64,000 bases of DNA from Romboutsia timonensis (GTDB lineage Bacteria > Bacillota > Clostridia > Peptostreptococcales > Peptostreptococcaceae). The DNA lies in NCBI RefSeq assembly GCF_900106845.1, contig NZ_LT629850.1, forward strand, positions 302,747 through 366,746. The letters are read 5' to 3'. Below, one piece after another: positions 27,354 to 34,960 of this stretch. The position numbers were made by a program, and so were the translations under genes. Numbering within the stretch: the stretch's first letter is position 1; every line of letters starts with the position of its first letter. Under the pieces are notes generated by a model. The model searched no databases and had not been told where the DNA came from. It was given only the letters and a program-made list of their open reading frames with translations.

Positions 27354-28127
27354 ATGCAAATAAATAAAGTTGAAATCTGTGGTGTAAATACATCTGAACT
27401 TCCAGTTCTTAAAAATAATCAAATGATGGAGCTTCTTTTAAAAATAAAAGAGGGAGATGAAGAAGCTAGGCAAGAGTTTGTTAGAGGTAATTTAAGATTA
27501 GTTTTAAGTGTGATACAAAAATTTAATAACAGAGGGGAAAACATAGATGACTTATTTCAAATAGGTTGTATAGGACTTATAAAAGCAATTGATAATTTTG
27601 ATTTAAGTCAAAATGTAAGATTTTCAACTTATGCGGTACCTATGATAATAGGAGAAATAAGAAGGTACTTAAGAGATAATAATCCTATAAGAGTAAGTAG
27701 GTCATTAAAAGATATTGCATATAAGGCATTGCAAGTTAGAGAAAGATTAGTAAGAAATAATGCTAAAGAACCAACAGTATCGGAAATAGCAAAGGAGCTA
27801 GAACTAGAAGTAGAGGATGTAGTCATGGCTCTAGATGCAATACAAGATCCAATATCTTTATTTGATCCAGTATACCAAGATAATGGAGATGCAATATTTG
27901 TAATGGATCAAGTACAAGATAAAAAGGATACAGACGAAAATTGGTTACAGGAAATAGCATTAAAAGAAGCTATTAAGAAATTAAACAGTAGAGAAAAATT
28001 GGTATTGGATTTAAGATTTTACAAAGGAAGAACTCAAATTGAGGTAGCAGATGAAATAGGTATATCACAAGCACAAGTATCAAGAATAGAAAAAAATGCA
28101 TTAAAAAATATGAAAAAATATATATAA
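27354..28127 (+). CDS. sigG: RNA polymerase sporulation sigma factor G
   Basis: Forespore-specific late sigma factor, 257 aa. The start MQINKVEICGVNTSELPVLKN is the conserved N-terminus of sigma-G. Region 2 (RGNLRLVLSVIQKFNNRGENIDDLFQIGCIGLIKAIDNFD) and region 4 (REKLVLDLRFYKGRTQIEVADEIGISQAQVSRIEK) are intact. It follows spoIIGA-sigE as in B. subtilis, 87 bp after sigE, with a hairpin over its ribosome binding site that could limit translation from read-through spoIIG mRNA. Confidence 0.97.
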   Translation: MQINKVEICGVNTSELPVLKNNQMMELLLKIKEGDEEARQEFVRGNLRLVLSVIQKFNNRGENIDDLFQIGCIGLIKAIDNFDLSQNVRFSTYAVPMIIGEIRRYLRDNNPIRVSRSLKDIAYKALQVRERLVRNNAKEPTVSEIAKELELEVEDVVMALDAIQDPISLFDPVYQDNGDAIFVMDQVQDKKDTDENWLQEIALKEAIKKLNSREKLVLDLRFYKGRTQIEVADEIGISQAQVSRIEKNALKNMKKYI

Positions 28128-28142
28128 TGAATTTATTATTAT

Positions 28143-28170
28143 CGTTGGTATTTATGTACCAACGTTTTTT
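28143..28170 (+). terminator. Terminator after sigG
   Basis: CGTTGGTA / TACCAACG stem (28143-28150 with 28157-28164) followed by six T. Confidence 0.93.
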
Positions 28171-28204
28171 ATATGGATAAGTTATAAAAATATGAAGCTA
28201 TAAA

Positions 28205-28233
28205 TTGGAAATTTTTACATGAAATGATATAAT
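28205..28233 (+). promoter_or_regulatory. Promoter of the agr-type locus
   Basis: TTGGAA (28205-28210), 17 bp, TATAAT (28228-28233), just after the sigG terminator and 30 bp before the first gene. A vegetative (sigma-A) promoter by pattern. Confidence 0.65.
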
Positions 28234-28263
28234 ATAAATATATATTAAATAGGAGGAAATTTT

Positions 28264-28737
28264 GTGTTAGAATCATCTTTAGTTTATATAATTACGAGGA
28301 CTTTTCCTGAAAGTTTAATTTTAGTATTATCTGGAGTAGTTTTGTTAGGTATAAATATAGATAAGAAAAGGATATTTAAAGATGGAATAATTTTAGGAAT
28401 GATAATAGGAATTATAAGGTTACTACCTATAACTTTTGGAGTTCATTCAATATTGTCTATGATATCCCTATGTATAATACTGCTTAGATATGATAACAAT
28501 GATATAGTAAAATCTATGGTATCTACTTGTCTTGTATGGATATCATTAGCACTTAGTGAATGTATTTATATATTAATATCTATATCATTTTTAAATATAA
28601 AAGTTGAAAGATTAACTGATAATACAACTTTACAGGGAGCAATTATAACACTTCCGTCATTATTAATAATGTTTTTAATAGTGTTATTATTAAAGTATGC
28701 AAAAGATAATATATTAAAGTTTAAAGTAAGAGGTTAA
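28264..28737 (+). CDS. Small membrane protein, possibly a kinase-less AgrC-like sensor domain
   Basis: 157 aa, almost entirely hydrophobic: about five membrane segments (near 8-29, 41-58, 60-75, 85-112, 126-146). I do not recognise a named family with certainty. Its start (SLVYIITRTFPESLILVLSGVVLLGINID) resembles the N-terminal membrane domain of Firmicutes AgrC-like GHKL sensor kinases, but there is no kinase domain and no frameshifted remnant before agrB. GTG start after AGGAGG; it ends two bases before agrB, so the two are cotranscribed and probably coupled. It could be a peptide receptor fragment, an export partner of AgrB, or something unrelated. Confidence 0.6.
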   Translation: MLESSLVYIITRTFPESLILVLSGVVLLGINIDKKRIFKDGIILGMIIGIIRLLPITFGVHSILSMISLCIILLRYDNNDIVKSMVSTCLVWISLALSECIYILISISFLNIKVERLTDNTTLQGAIITLPSLLIMFLIVLLLKYAKDNILKFKVRG

Positions 28738-28739
28738 AT

Positions 28740-29390
28740 ATGGGTGGGATAGAGAAAATAGCACTAAATTTATCTACTAGGCTAGGAAATAAACTTGATA
28801 AAGGTGAAGAAGAAAAAGCTATTCTAAATTATGGATTATTTATAATTATGCATACTTTTATAGGTATAATTATTACATTATTAGTAGGATTAATAACTGG
28901 AATGTTAATTGAAATCTTACTAATAACTATTACTAGTGCATTATTTAAAAGATATACTGGTGGTGTTCATGCAAGTACACCAGAAATATGTTTAATTATT
29001 GGAGTTATATTATCATTAATACTATCGATATTATGTAGATTTATAGTTATTAATATAGATATAAATAAAATTGTTTTTGCAGGAATGATAATAATAGCAT
29101 TTTCTTATTACATGATATACTATAATTGTCCAGTTTCTTCTAAAAATAAACCACTGAAGAATGAAAAAACTAGAAAAAAGTTAAAAAAGAAAGCATTTAT
29201 TTTACTTAATATATATACTATTTTGCTTATAATGTTATATATTATATATTATATTTTAAAGATAAGTATTGTAAAAAGTATTATAACATCTTTTATATTA
29301 GGGATATTTTTTCAGATGTCATCGTTGACAAATATAGGATCAAAAACTATAAATTTATTGGATAAAGTATTTGCTTTTCTTAATAAATAA
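28740..29390 (+). CDS. agrB: AgrB-type peptide-processing membrane endopeptidase
   Basis: 216 aa cysteine endopeptidase that removes the C-terminal part of the AgrD propeptide and closes the thiolactone ring. The catalytic block RYTGGVHASTPEIC carries His77 and Cys84, the same positions as in S. aureus AgrB, and about five membrane segments follow. The gene lies between the small membrane protein (2 bp gap) and the agrD ORF (73 bp downstream). No agrC or agrA is present nearby. Confidence 0.92.
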   Translation: MGGIEKIALNLSTRLGNKLDKGEEEKAILNYGLFIIMHTFIGIIITLLVGLITGMLIEILLITITSALFKRYTGGVHASTPEICLIIGVILSLILSILCRFIVINIDINKIVFAGMIIIAFSYYMIYYNCPVSSKNKPLKNEKTRKKLKKKAFILLNIYTILLIMLYIIYYILKISIVKSIITSFILGIFFQMSSLTNIGSKTINLLDKVFAFLNK

Positions 29391-29463
29391 AGTATTGATA
29401 TGATTTTAGAATAATTATTAAATTATTTAAAAATATATTTTATCAAGATAGGGAGATTTAAAA

Positions 29464-29583
29464 ATGAATTTTTTATTTAACACTTTATCAGAATTAATAT
29501 TAGGTGTAGCTAAAGGAGCATCAACTTATTGTGCACTTGTATTTTTTGAACCAGAAATACCCAAATCGTTAAAAGAAAAATAA
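29464..29583 (+). CDS. agrD: AgrD-type autoinducing peptide precursor
   Basis: 39-residue ORF. ATG 29464 follows GGGAG at 29451-29455. It shows the three parts of AgrD: an amphipathic leader (MNFLFNTLSELILGVAKG), a signal core with a single Cys23 (STYCALVF), and the acidic recognition tail FEPEIPKSLKEK, whose PxxPKSL core is typical of clostridial AgrD. Lining the tail up with remembered C. perfringens AgrD, where the ring is five residues, predicts a cyclo-thiolactone Cys23-Ala-Leu-Val-Phe27. A terminator follows four bases after the stop. Confidence 0.88.
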   Translation: MNFLFNTLSELILGVAKGASTYCALVFFEPEIPKSLKEK

Positions 29584-29586
29584 TAG

Positions 29587-29623
29587 AAAAACCATAAGGA
29601 CATACAGAACCTTATGGTTTTTG
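29587..29623 (+). terminator. Terminator after agrD
   Basis: AAAAACCATAAGG / CCTTATGGTTTTT (29587-29599 with 29610-29622). Confidence 0.92.
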
Positions 29624-29655
29624 ATTAATGGTAATATTTAATTAGGTGAAGTTAT

Positions 29656-31329
29656 ATGAGTAGTTTTGAACAGAAAAGAAATAAACAAGTATTTGAGATA
29701 ATTGTAATATTAAAAATTATATATATAGCACTAAGTATGATAGCTATATCAAGTACATACAAATTCAAGAAAGAAACTACAGATATTATATGGATGCTTA
29801 TTGTATTTAGTATAATATTAGTTTTTGTATTAGCTTATTTTTATTGGATAGTGTTTTATATAAGAGATAGAATAGATAAACCTTCTAGAATAGCTGATTA
29901 TATAGAAATGACGATTATGATAAGTGTTTTTATACTTTCAATGATAACTACAGGATTACAAGATAGTGGGTATAAATTACTTGGAATTTTTATAGTATTA
30001 ATTAGTGCTATACAATTTGGTAGAAATTATAGCTTAGGTGTTGCTAGTATTTCTACAATTATAATATTGCTTATAGATTTTATATCAGTTGGACTAGATA
30101 AACAAACTTTAAGTCAATATTTTGAAAATGATTTAGTTTTATTGAGTGCATTATTTGTAACCGCATTTATATTAGGTATGTATGTAGATATAGAAAGAGA
30201 ACATAGTAAAGAACTAAAAAATCTAGCTAATATAGATGAATTAACAGGGCTGTATAATCATAGATATTTTCAAGAGTTTTTACAAAAATCTATTGATAAT
30301 GCAGATAAGAAAAATCAAGAAGTTTCATTACTATTTATGGATATAGATTACTTTAAAAATTTCAATGATATTAATGGGCATCAAGCTGGAGATTTACTTC
30401 TTAAGGAAATTAGTCAAATAATGAAATCTTGTATTAGAGGTTCTGATGTTGTAGCAAGATATGGGGGAGAAGAATTTGCAGCCATACTCCCAAATACTAC
30501 AGAAAATAATGCAGTAAAAATAGGTGAACGAATTAGATCATCTATACAAAATACATATTTTAAAGGACAAGAAAATCAGCCAGATAAAAACATAACTATA
30601 TCAATAGGTGTATCATCATATCCAAAAAAAGCTATAAATAAGCATCAATTAATCAATACTGCTGATGATGCATTATATAGGGCAAAATCATTTAATAGAA
30701 ATAGAGTTGAACTATATCGTAGTGTATTAGATGACTTATCTGAAAATATGGACATAAATAAAGATACTGTAAGATCTTTAAAAGCTTTTATAAGTATGAT
30801 AAATATAAAAGATAGATATACGTATGCACATACAGAAAGAGTAGTTATATATACTAAGTACTTTGGTGAATATCTAGATTTAACTAAAGCTGAAAAGATT
30901 AGGCTACAAGTGTCGGCATATCTTCACGATATAGGTAAGTTAGAAATACCAGATGATGTTTTAAACAAAAAAGAAAAACTAACGGAATCAGAGAGACAGA
31001 TGTTTATTAATCATCCTCAAGCAGGTGTTGATTTGATAAAAGATATAAAGCAACTTGATGAATTTAAACCAATAATAAAACATCATCATGAAAGGTATGA
31101 TGGTAAAGGATATCCAAGTGGTCTAAAAAGAACAGAGATACCTTATTTATCGAGGATACTTACAATAGCAGATAGCTTTGATGCTATGACGTCTAATAGA
31201 CCTTACAATAAAGTAAAAACTCAGGAAGAAGGAATTAAAGAGTTAAGGGATAATGCGGGTACACAGTTTGATCCAGATTTAGTTGAAAAATTCATAGATA
31301 TGCTTGATAAATATAAAGATAAATTTTAA
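29656..31329 (+). CDS. Membrane GGDEF and HD-GYP cyclic-di-GMP protein
   Basis: 557 aa. Residues ~10-180 contain about five or six membrane segments (a 5TM-type sensor). The diguanylate cyclase domain (~190-355) has an intact GGEEF at 270-274 and the inhibitory RxxD site (RGSD, 261-264) five residues before it. The C-terminal HD-GYP phosphodiesterase domain (~365-557) has HDIGK (His424-Asp425), HHHER and GYP at 485-487. Both activities look intact, so it could make and break c-di-GMP. The ribosome binding site is weak (TTAGGTGAAG, ATG 29656). It follows the agrD terminator, so expression is probably separate. Confidence 0.9.
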   Translation: MSSFEQKRNKQVFEIIVILKIIYIALSMIAISSTYKFKKETTDIIWMLIVFSIILVFVLAYFYWIVFYIRDRIDKPSRIADYIEMTIMISVFILSMITTGLQDSGYKLLGIFIVLISAIQFGRNYSLGVASISTIIILLIDFISVGLDKQTLSQYFENDLVLLSALFVTAFILGMYVDIEREHSKELKNLANIDELTGLYNHRYFQEFLQKSIDNADKKNQEVSLLFMDIDYFKNFNDINGHQAGDLLLKEISQIMKSCIRGSDVVARYGGEEFAAILPNTTENNAVKIGERIRSSIQNTYFKGQENQPDKNITISIGVSSYPKKAINKHQLINTADDALYRAKSFNRNRVELYRSVLDDLSENMDINKDTVRSLKAFISMINIKDRYTYAHTERVVIYTKYFGEYLDLTKAEKIRLQVSAYLHDIGKLEIPDDVLNKKEKLTESERQMFINHPQAGVDLIKDIKQLDEFKPIIKHHHERYDGKGYPSGLKRTEIPYLSRILTIADSFDAMTSNRPYNKVKTQEEGIKELRDNAGTQFDPDLVEKFIDMLDKYKDKF

Positions 31330-31333
31330 AAAG

Positions 31334-31359
31334 ATGACCAATATAGGTCATTTTTTTTT
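31334..31359 (+). terminator. Terminator after the GGDEF/HD-GYP gene
   Basis: ATGACC / GGTCAT (31334-31339 with 31346-31351) followed by nine T. Confidence 0.85.
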
Positions 31360-31414
31360 GCCCAAGTTCATAATTATTTTTATAAATATATTTTTTATTG
31401 AGAGGAGATATAAT

Positions 31415-31678
31415 ATGATAAGAGTATCTGATATAATGGAAAAGGAAATAATAAATGTAAAAAATGGAAAAAGGATGGGATTTATAACAGATATAGATAT
31501 GGATATTAATGAAGGAAAAGTAATATCATTTTCTATATCTGGAGATAGTGGACGTGCTTTTTTTTCTAGAGGATATGAAGAAGAGGCAATATCTTGGAAT
31601 GATATACTAAAAATAGGATGTGATACTATAATAGTAAATATAGGATCAGAGTTTAATTTAGACGAATTTAATATATAG
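31415..31678 (+). CDS. ylmC: YlmC/YmxH-family sporulation protein (PRC barrel)
   Basis: 87 aa. I start at ATG 31415 (after GAGAGGAGAT), although the frame is open 37 codons further back across the preceding terminator. [30 protein letters not shown] is the PRC-barrel motif of the YlmC/YmxH family, common in spore formers; biochemical role unknown. In B. subtilis ylmC also follows sigG closely, which implies that the 3 kb agr and c-di-GMP segment was inserted between the two. Confidence 0.88.
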   Translation: MIRVSDIMEKEIINVKNGKRMGFITDIDMDINEGKVISFSISGDSGRAFFSRGYEEEAISWNDILKIGCDTIIVNIGSEFNLDEFNI

Positions 31679-31697
31679 CTACAAAGGAGGACTAAAG

Positions 31698-32156
31698 ATG
31701 CAATGCCCTTATTGTAATCATAAAGAATGTAAGGTAATAGATTCTAGACATACGGATTCAAAATCTATAAGAAGAAGAAGAGAGTGTGAGGCATGTAAGA
31801 AAAGATTTACAACTTATGAAAAAATAGAAACAACACCTATTATGGTAATAAAAAAAGATAATACCAGAGAGTACTTTGACGGAGACAAAATAAAATATGG
31901 TATATTAAAATCTTGTGAAAAGAGACCTGTATCAATTGAACAAATTGAAGAAATAGTAGCGTTTATTGAAAATGAAATAAACAAGCACTATATTTCAGAA
32001 ATAGAAACTGAAAAAATTGGAGAAATGGTAATGGATAAATTAAAAGATGTAGATGAAGTGGCATATGTAAGATTCGCATCTGTTTATAGACAATTTAAAG
32101 ATATAAATACTTTCGTAACAGAATTAAAAAATATACTTATGGAGAGAGAAGACTAA
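31698..32156 (+). CDS. nrdR: Transcriptional regulator NrdR
   Basis: 152 aa zinc-ribbon/ATP-cone repressor of ribonucleotide reductase genes. The N-terminal ribbon [17 protein letters not shown]...CEACKKRF supplies four Zn-binding cysteines. The ATP cone follows ([31 protein letters not shown]), sensing ATP/dATP. The end ([25 protein letters not shown]) is characteristic. AAAGGAGG precedes the ATG. It is in a tight operon with ylmC and pgeF; no nrd genes are in the window. Confidence 0.97.
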   Translation: MQCPYCNHKECKVIDSRHTDSKSIRRRRECEACKKRFTTYEKIETTPIMVIKKDNTREYFDGDKIKYGILKSCEKRPVSIEQIEEIVAFIENEINKHYISEIETEKIGEMVMDKLKDVDEVAYVRFASVYRQFKDINTFVTELKNILMERED

Positions 32157-32157
32157 G

Positions 32158-32868
32158 ATGAACAACTATATAACAATACAACAAATAGATGAAAAGATAG
32201 ATTTTGTTAATTTAGCTATAACACTTAGCAATGTAAATTCAAAATCTAGAGAAGATATGGAAGTAGTTTGTAAAGATGGAAATTTCAATATAGAAAATTT
32301 AACTAGTAATATCCAAATACACTCAGATATAGTTAATAAAATAGATGAAAGTAATATAGGACAAAAAAAAGAGGGAGATGCATTAATAACAAATATACCT
32401 AATACACCTTTGCTGATATTTACAGCTGATTGTGTACCTATCGCTATAATTGATAAAAAGAACAAAGCTATAGGACTAGCCCATGCTGGATGGAGAGGAA
32501 CTTATGATGCAATAGCTAAAAAAACTATAGAAAAAATGGTAGATAATTATAATACAAATCCTAATGATTTAGTCTGTGTTATAGGTCCATCTATTGGTCC
32601 TTGTTGTTATGAGGTATCTAAAGATTTAGTTGAAAAATTTAACATGAATTTTACAAATAGTACAGAAAAATTTTATACAATAGAAGAAGATAAATATAAA
32701 TTAGATTTATGGAAGATTAATGAGCATATACTAAGGGAATGCGGAGTTAAAGATGAGAATATAATAAATCTAAATTTATGTACTAGCTGTAATAGTGATA
32801 AATTTCACTCTTATAGAAAACATAACAAAACACCAGAAAGAATAGGTACTATACTACAGATAAAATAA
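32158..32868 (+). CDS. pgeF: Peptidoglycan editing factor PgeF / multicopper-oxidase-fold protein (YlmD)
   Basis: 236 aa member of the YfiH/LACC1 family. Metal-site blocks are LLIFTADCVPIAIID, GLAHAGWRGTYDAIAKK (His), and CTSCNSDKFHSYRKHNKTPER (Cys/His). In E. coli the protein prevents L-Ser replacing L-Ala in peptidoglycan precursors; homologues have purine nucleoside phosphorylase-like activity. It starts one base after nrdR ends and is the counterpart of ylmD in the sigG-ylmC-ylmD order. Confidence 0.9.
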   Translation: MNNYITIQQIDEKIDFVNLAITLSNVNSKSREDMEVVCKDGNFNIENLTSNIQIHSDIVNKIDESNIGQKKEGDALITNIPNTPLLIFTADCVPIAIIDKKNKAIGLAHAGWRGTYDAIAKKTIEKMVDNYNTNPNDLVCVIGPSIGPCCYEVSKDLVEKFNMNFTNSTEKFYTIEEDKYKLDLWKINEHILRECGVKDENIINLNLCTSCNSDKFHSYRKHNKTPERIGTILQIK

Positions 32869-32884
32869 AGGAGGATATATTATA

Positions 32885-33574
32885 ATGAAGCCTAAGATCC
32901 TTATTATAGATGATGAGATTCATATAGTAGAACTTATTAGATTTAACCTAGAAACATCAGGATATGAAGTAGATATTGCATATGATGGACTGGATGGATA
33001 TCTTAAGATAAAAGAAAATGCACCACATTTGGTACTTCTAGACTGGATGTTACCTAATATAAGTGGTATAGATATGTTAAAGAAAATAAGAAATGATAAA
33101 TCACTATCTGATATACCAGTTATAATGCTAACTGCTAAAAATATGGAAAGTGATAAAATAGAAGGGTTAGAATTAGGCGCAGATGATTATATAACAAAGC
33201 CATTTAGCATAAAAGAACTATTAGCTAGAGTTAGTTCAGTTCTTAGAAGATATAATATAAATAAAGAAAATGTTGAGAATGTTTTAACTGTAGGAAGTTT
33301 AAATGTAAATCTTCTTAAGCATGAAGTTTTTAAAGGAAATGAAAAAATTGATTTAACTCTTAAAGAATTTGAATTATTAAAGCTATTGCTTGAAAATAAA
33401 GGTAAGGTACTTTCAAGAAATTATCTTTTAGATAAAATATGGGGATATGATTATTATGGAGAAACCAGAACAGTAGATGTCCATATTAGATATTTAAGAA
33501 AAAAAATAGAAGGGGATAATTCATCAGAAAAATATATACAAACTATTAGAGGAGTAGGGTATAAGATAGATTAA
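32885..33574 (+). CDS. OmpR/PhoB-family response regulator (PhoP-like)
   Basis: 229 aa. Receiver domain with Asp9-Asp10, phosphoacceptor Asp53 (LLDWMLP) and Lys in TKPFSIKEL; C-terminal winged-helix domain (~135-229) with LLENKGKVLSRNYLLDKIWGYDYYGETRTVDVHIRYLRKKI. It matches the phosphate regulator PhoB/PhoP group best, but no phosphate genes are nearby. AAAGGAGG precedes ATG, and its partner kinase follows 18 bp later. Confidence 0.9.
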   Translation: MKPKILIIDDEIHIVELIRFNLETSGYEVDIAYDGLDGYLKIKENAPHLVLLDWMLPNISGIDMLKKIRNDKSLSDIPVIMLTAKNMESDKIEGLELGADDYITKPFSIKELLARVSSVLRRYNINKENVENVLTVGSLNVNLLKHEVFKGNEKIDLTLKEFELLKLLLENKGKVLSRNYLLDKIWGYDYYGETRTVDVHIRYLRKKIEGDNSSEKYIQTIRGVGYKID

Positions 33575-33592
33575 AAGTTAGGAGACACCTTT

Positions 33593-34876
33593 ATGGATAA
33601 TGTTGTATTAATTTTTATAACGCTAATGGCATCTACAGTATCGATAATATGTATTAGATACAATATAAGACTTAGAAATTATCTAAAAGTATTTATAGAA
33701 ATATCTAAACAAATAAGTAATAGAGAATTTCACTCTAGGCTAAATATAGATGCAAGAGGAGAACTTGGAGAATTAAGCAAAAACTTTAATGACATGATAG
33801 ATATAATGAATAGCAAAATCGAGGAAGTAGAATATAATCATCTTCAAATGACATCTATACTAAAAAGCATATCTCATGGAATTTTAGCTGTTGATATTGA
33901 TGGTAATATAATGCTTATAAATGAGGAAGCTAAAAGAATATTAAAGTGCGATAAATATGAGATTATAGAGGGGAAAAATATAAATCTTATAATAAATGAA
34001 TTAAGTCTACTAAAAGAAATTGCTTTATTTAAAGGATCTAAAGAAAGTAAATATATAGAACTTACAACTGATGATGAAATAGTGTATAGTATAAACCTAG
34101 ATCCTATATATTTGCAAGATATGGATAATATAATAATTGGTTCAATTATAAATATTAAAGATATAACTGAAAAAGTTAAATTAGAAAATATGAGGACTGA
34201 CTTTGTTGCTAATGTAAGTCATGAACTAAAAACCCCTCTTACATCTATAAGCGGATTTGTAGAAACCTTAAAGTTAAATGAAAATATAGATATAGAAACT
34301 AGAAATAGGTTTTTAGGAATAATTGAAAGTGAATCTGATAGGCTAAAAAGACTTATAGATGATATATTATTACTATCATTTATAGAAAAGAAAGAAACTA
34401 AATCTATAGAATTAGTGAATATATATGAAGTTTTTATGGAAGTATACGAAATGACGCATTACTTTGCTAAATCTAAGAATATAAATGTAAGCTATAAGTT
34501 TAGTGATCAAAATATATCAATATTATCTAATCGAGATTATGTAAAACAAATATTTTTAAATTTAATTGATAATGCCATTAAATATACACCAGAAAATAAG
34601 GATGTATATGTAGAAGTTTATTATGATAAAAATAACTTAGTAATCAAAGTAGGCGATAATGGAATAGGTATACCTAAAGAAGATATAAAAAGAATATTTG
34701 AAAGATTTTATAGAGTGGATAAAGCTAGAAGCAGAGAGGTAGGCGGGACTGGTCTAGGTCTTGCTATAACTAAACATATAGTAAAGAATTTAGATGGAAC
34801 TATAAATGTAAAAAGTGAATTAGGACAAGGTAGTGAATTTATTATTACTATACCAAAGAAAAATTTCCTTAAATAG
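33593..34876 (+). CDS. PhoR-like sensor histidine kinase without an extracellular domain
   Basis: 427 aa: a single membrane segment (~3-22), HAMP-like region (~25-80), PAS domain (~85-195), dimerisation/phosphoacceptor box FVANVSHELKTPLTSISGFVETL with His210, and ATPase with LIDNAIKYTPENK, GDNGIGIPKED and GGTGLGLAI. The phosphoacceptor text is typical of PhoR. Only a few residues precede the membrane segment, so the signal must be sensed in the membrane, in the PAS domain or through a partner. The last codons form part of the terminator. Confidence 0.9.
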   Translation: MDNVVLIFITLMASTVSIICIRYNIRLRNYLKVFIEISKQISNREFHSRLNIDARGELGELSKNFNDMIDIMNSKIEEVEYNHLQMTSILKSISHGILAVDIDGNIMLINEEAKRILKCDKYEIIEGKNINLIINELSLLKEIALFKGSKESKYIELTTDDEIVYSINLDPIYLQDMDNIIIGSIINIKDITEKVKLENMRTDFVANVSHELKTPLTSISGFVETLKLNENIDIETRNRFLGIIESESDRLKRLIDDILLLSFIEKKETKSIELVNIYEVFMEVYEMTHYFAKSKNINVSYKFSDQNISILSNRDYVKQIFLNLIDNAIKYTPENKDVYVEVYYDKNNLVIKVGDNGIGIPKEDIKRIFERFYRVDKARSREVGGTGLGLAITKHIVKNLDGTINVKSELGQGSEFIITIPKKNFLK

Positions 34877-34891
34877 AGGAAATTTTTTTTT
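34861..34891 (+). terminator. Terminator overlapping the end of the kinase gene
   Basis: AAATTTCCT / AGGAAATTT (34861-34869 with 34877-34885) followed by TTTTTT; the stop codon is in the loop. Confidence 0.9.
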
Positions 34892-34960
34892 GTTTTTGTG
34901 CAAACTAACTTTAATTACAGTTTTATGTTAGTAAGGTAGAAATAAAAGGAGTTGATACAG

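Noticed and set aside
27350-27367. Five-codon ORF at 27350 as a real leader peptide
   Set aside because: Too short to judge. It is noted only as part of the sigG leader finding.
31304-31414. 37-codon upstream extension of ylmC
   Set aside because: It runs through the preceding terminator and its T-tract. The ATG at 31415 has a proper ribosome binding site and gives the normal family N-terminus.
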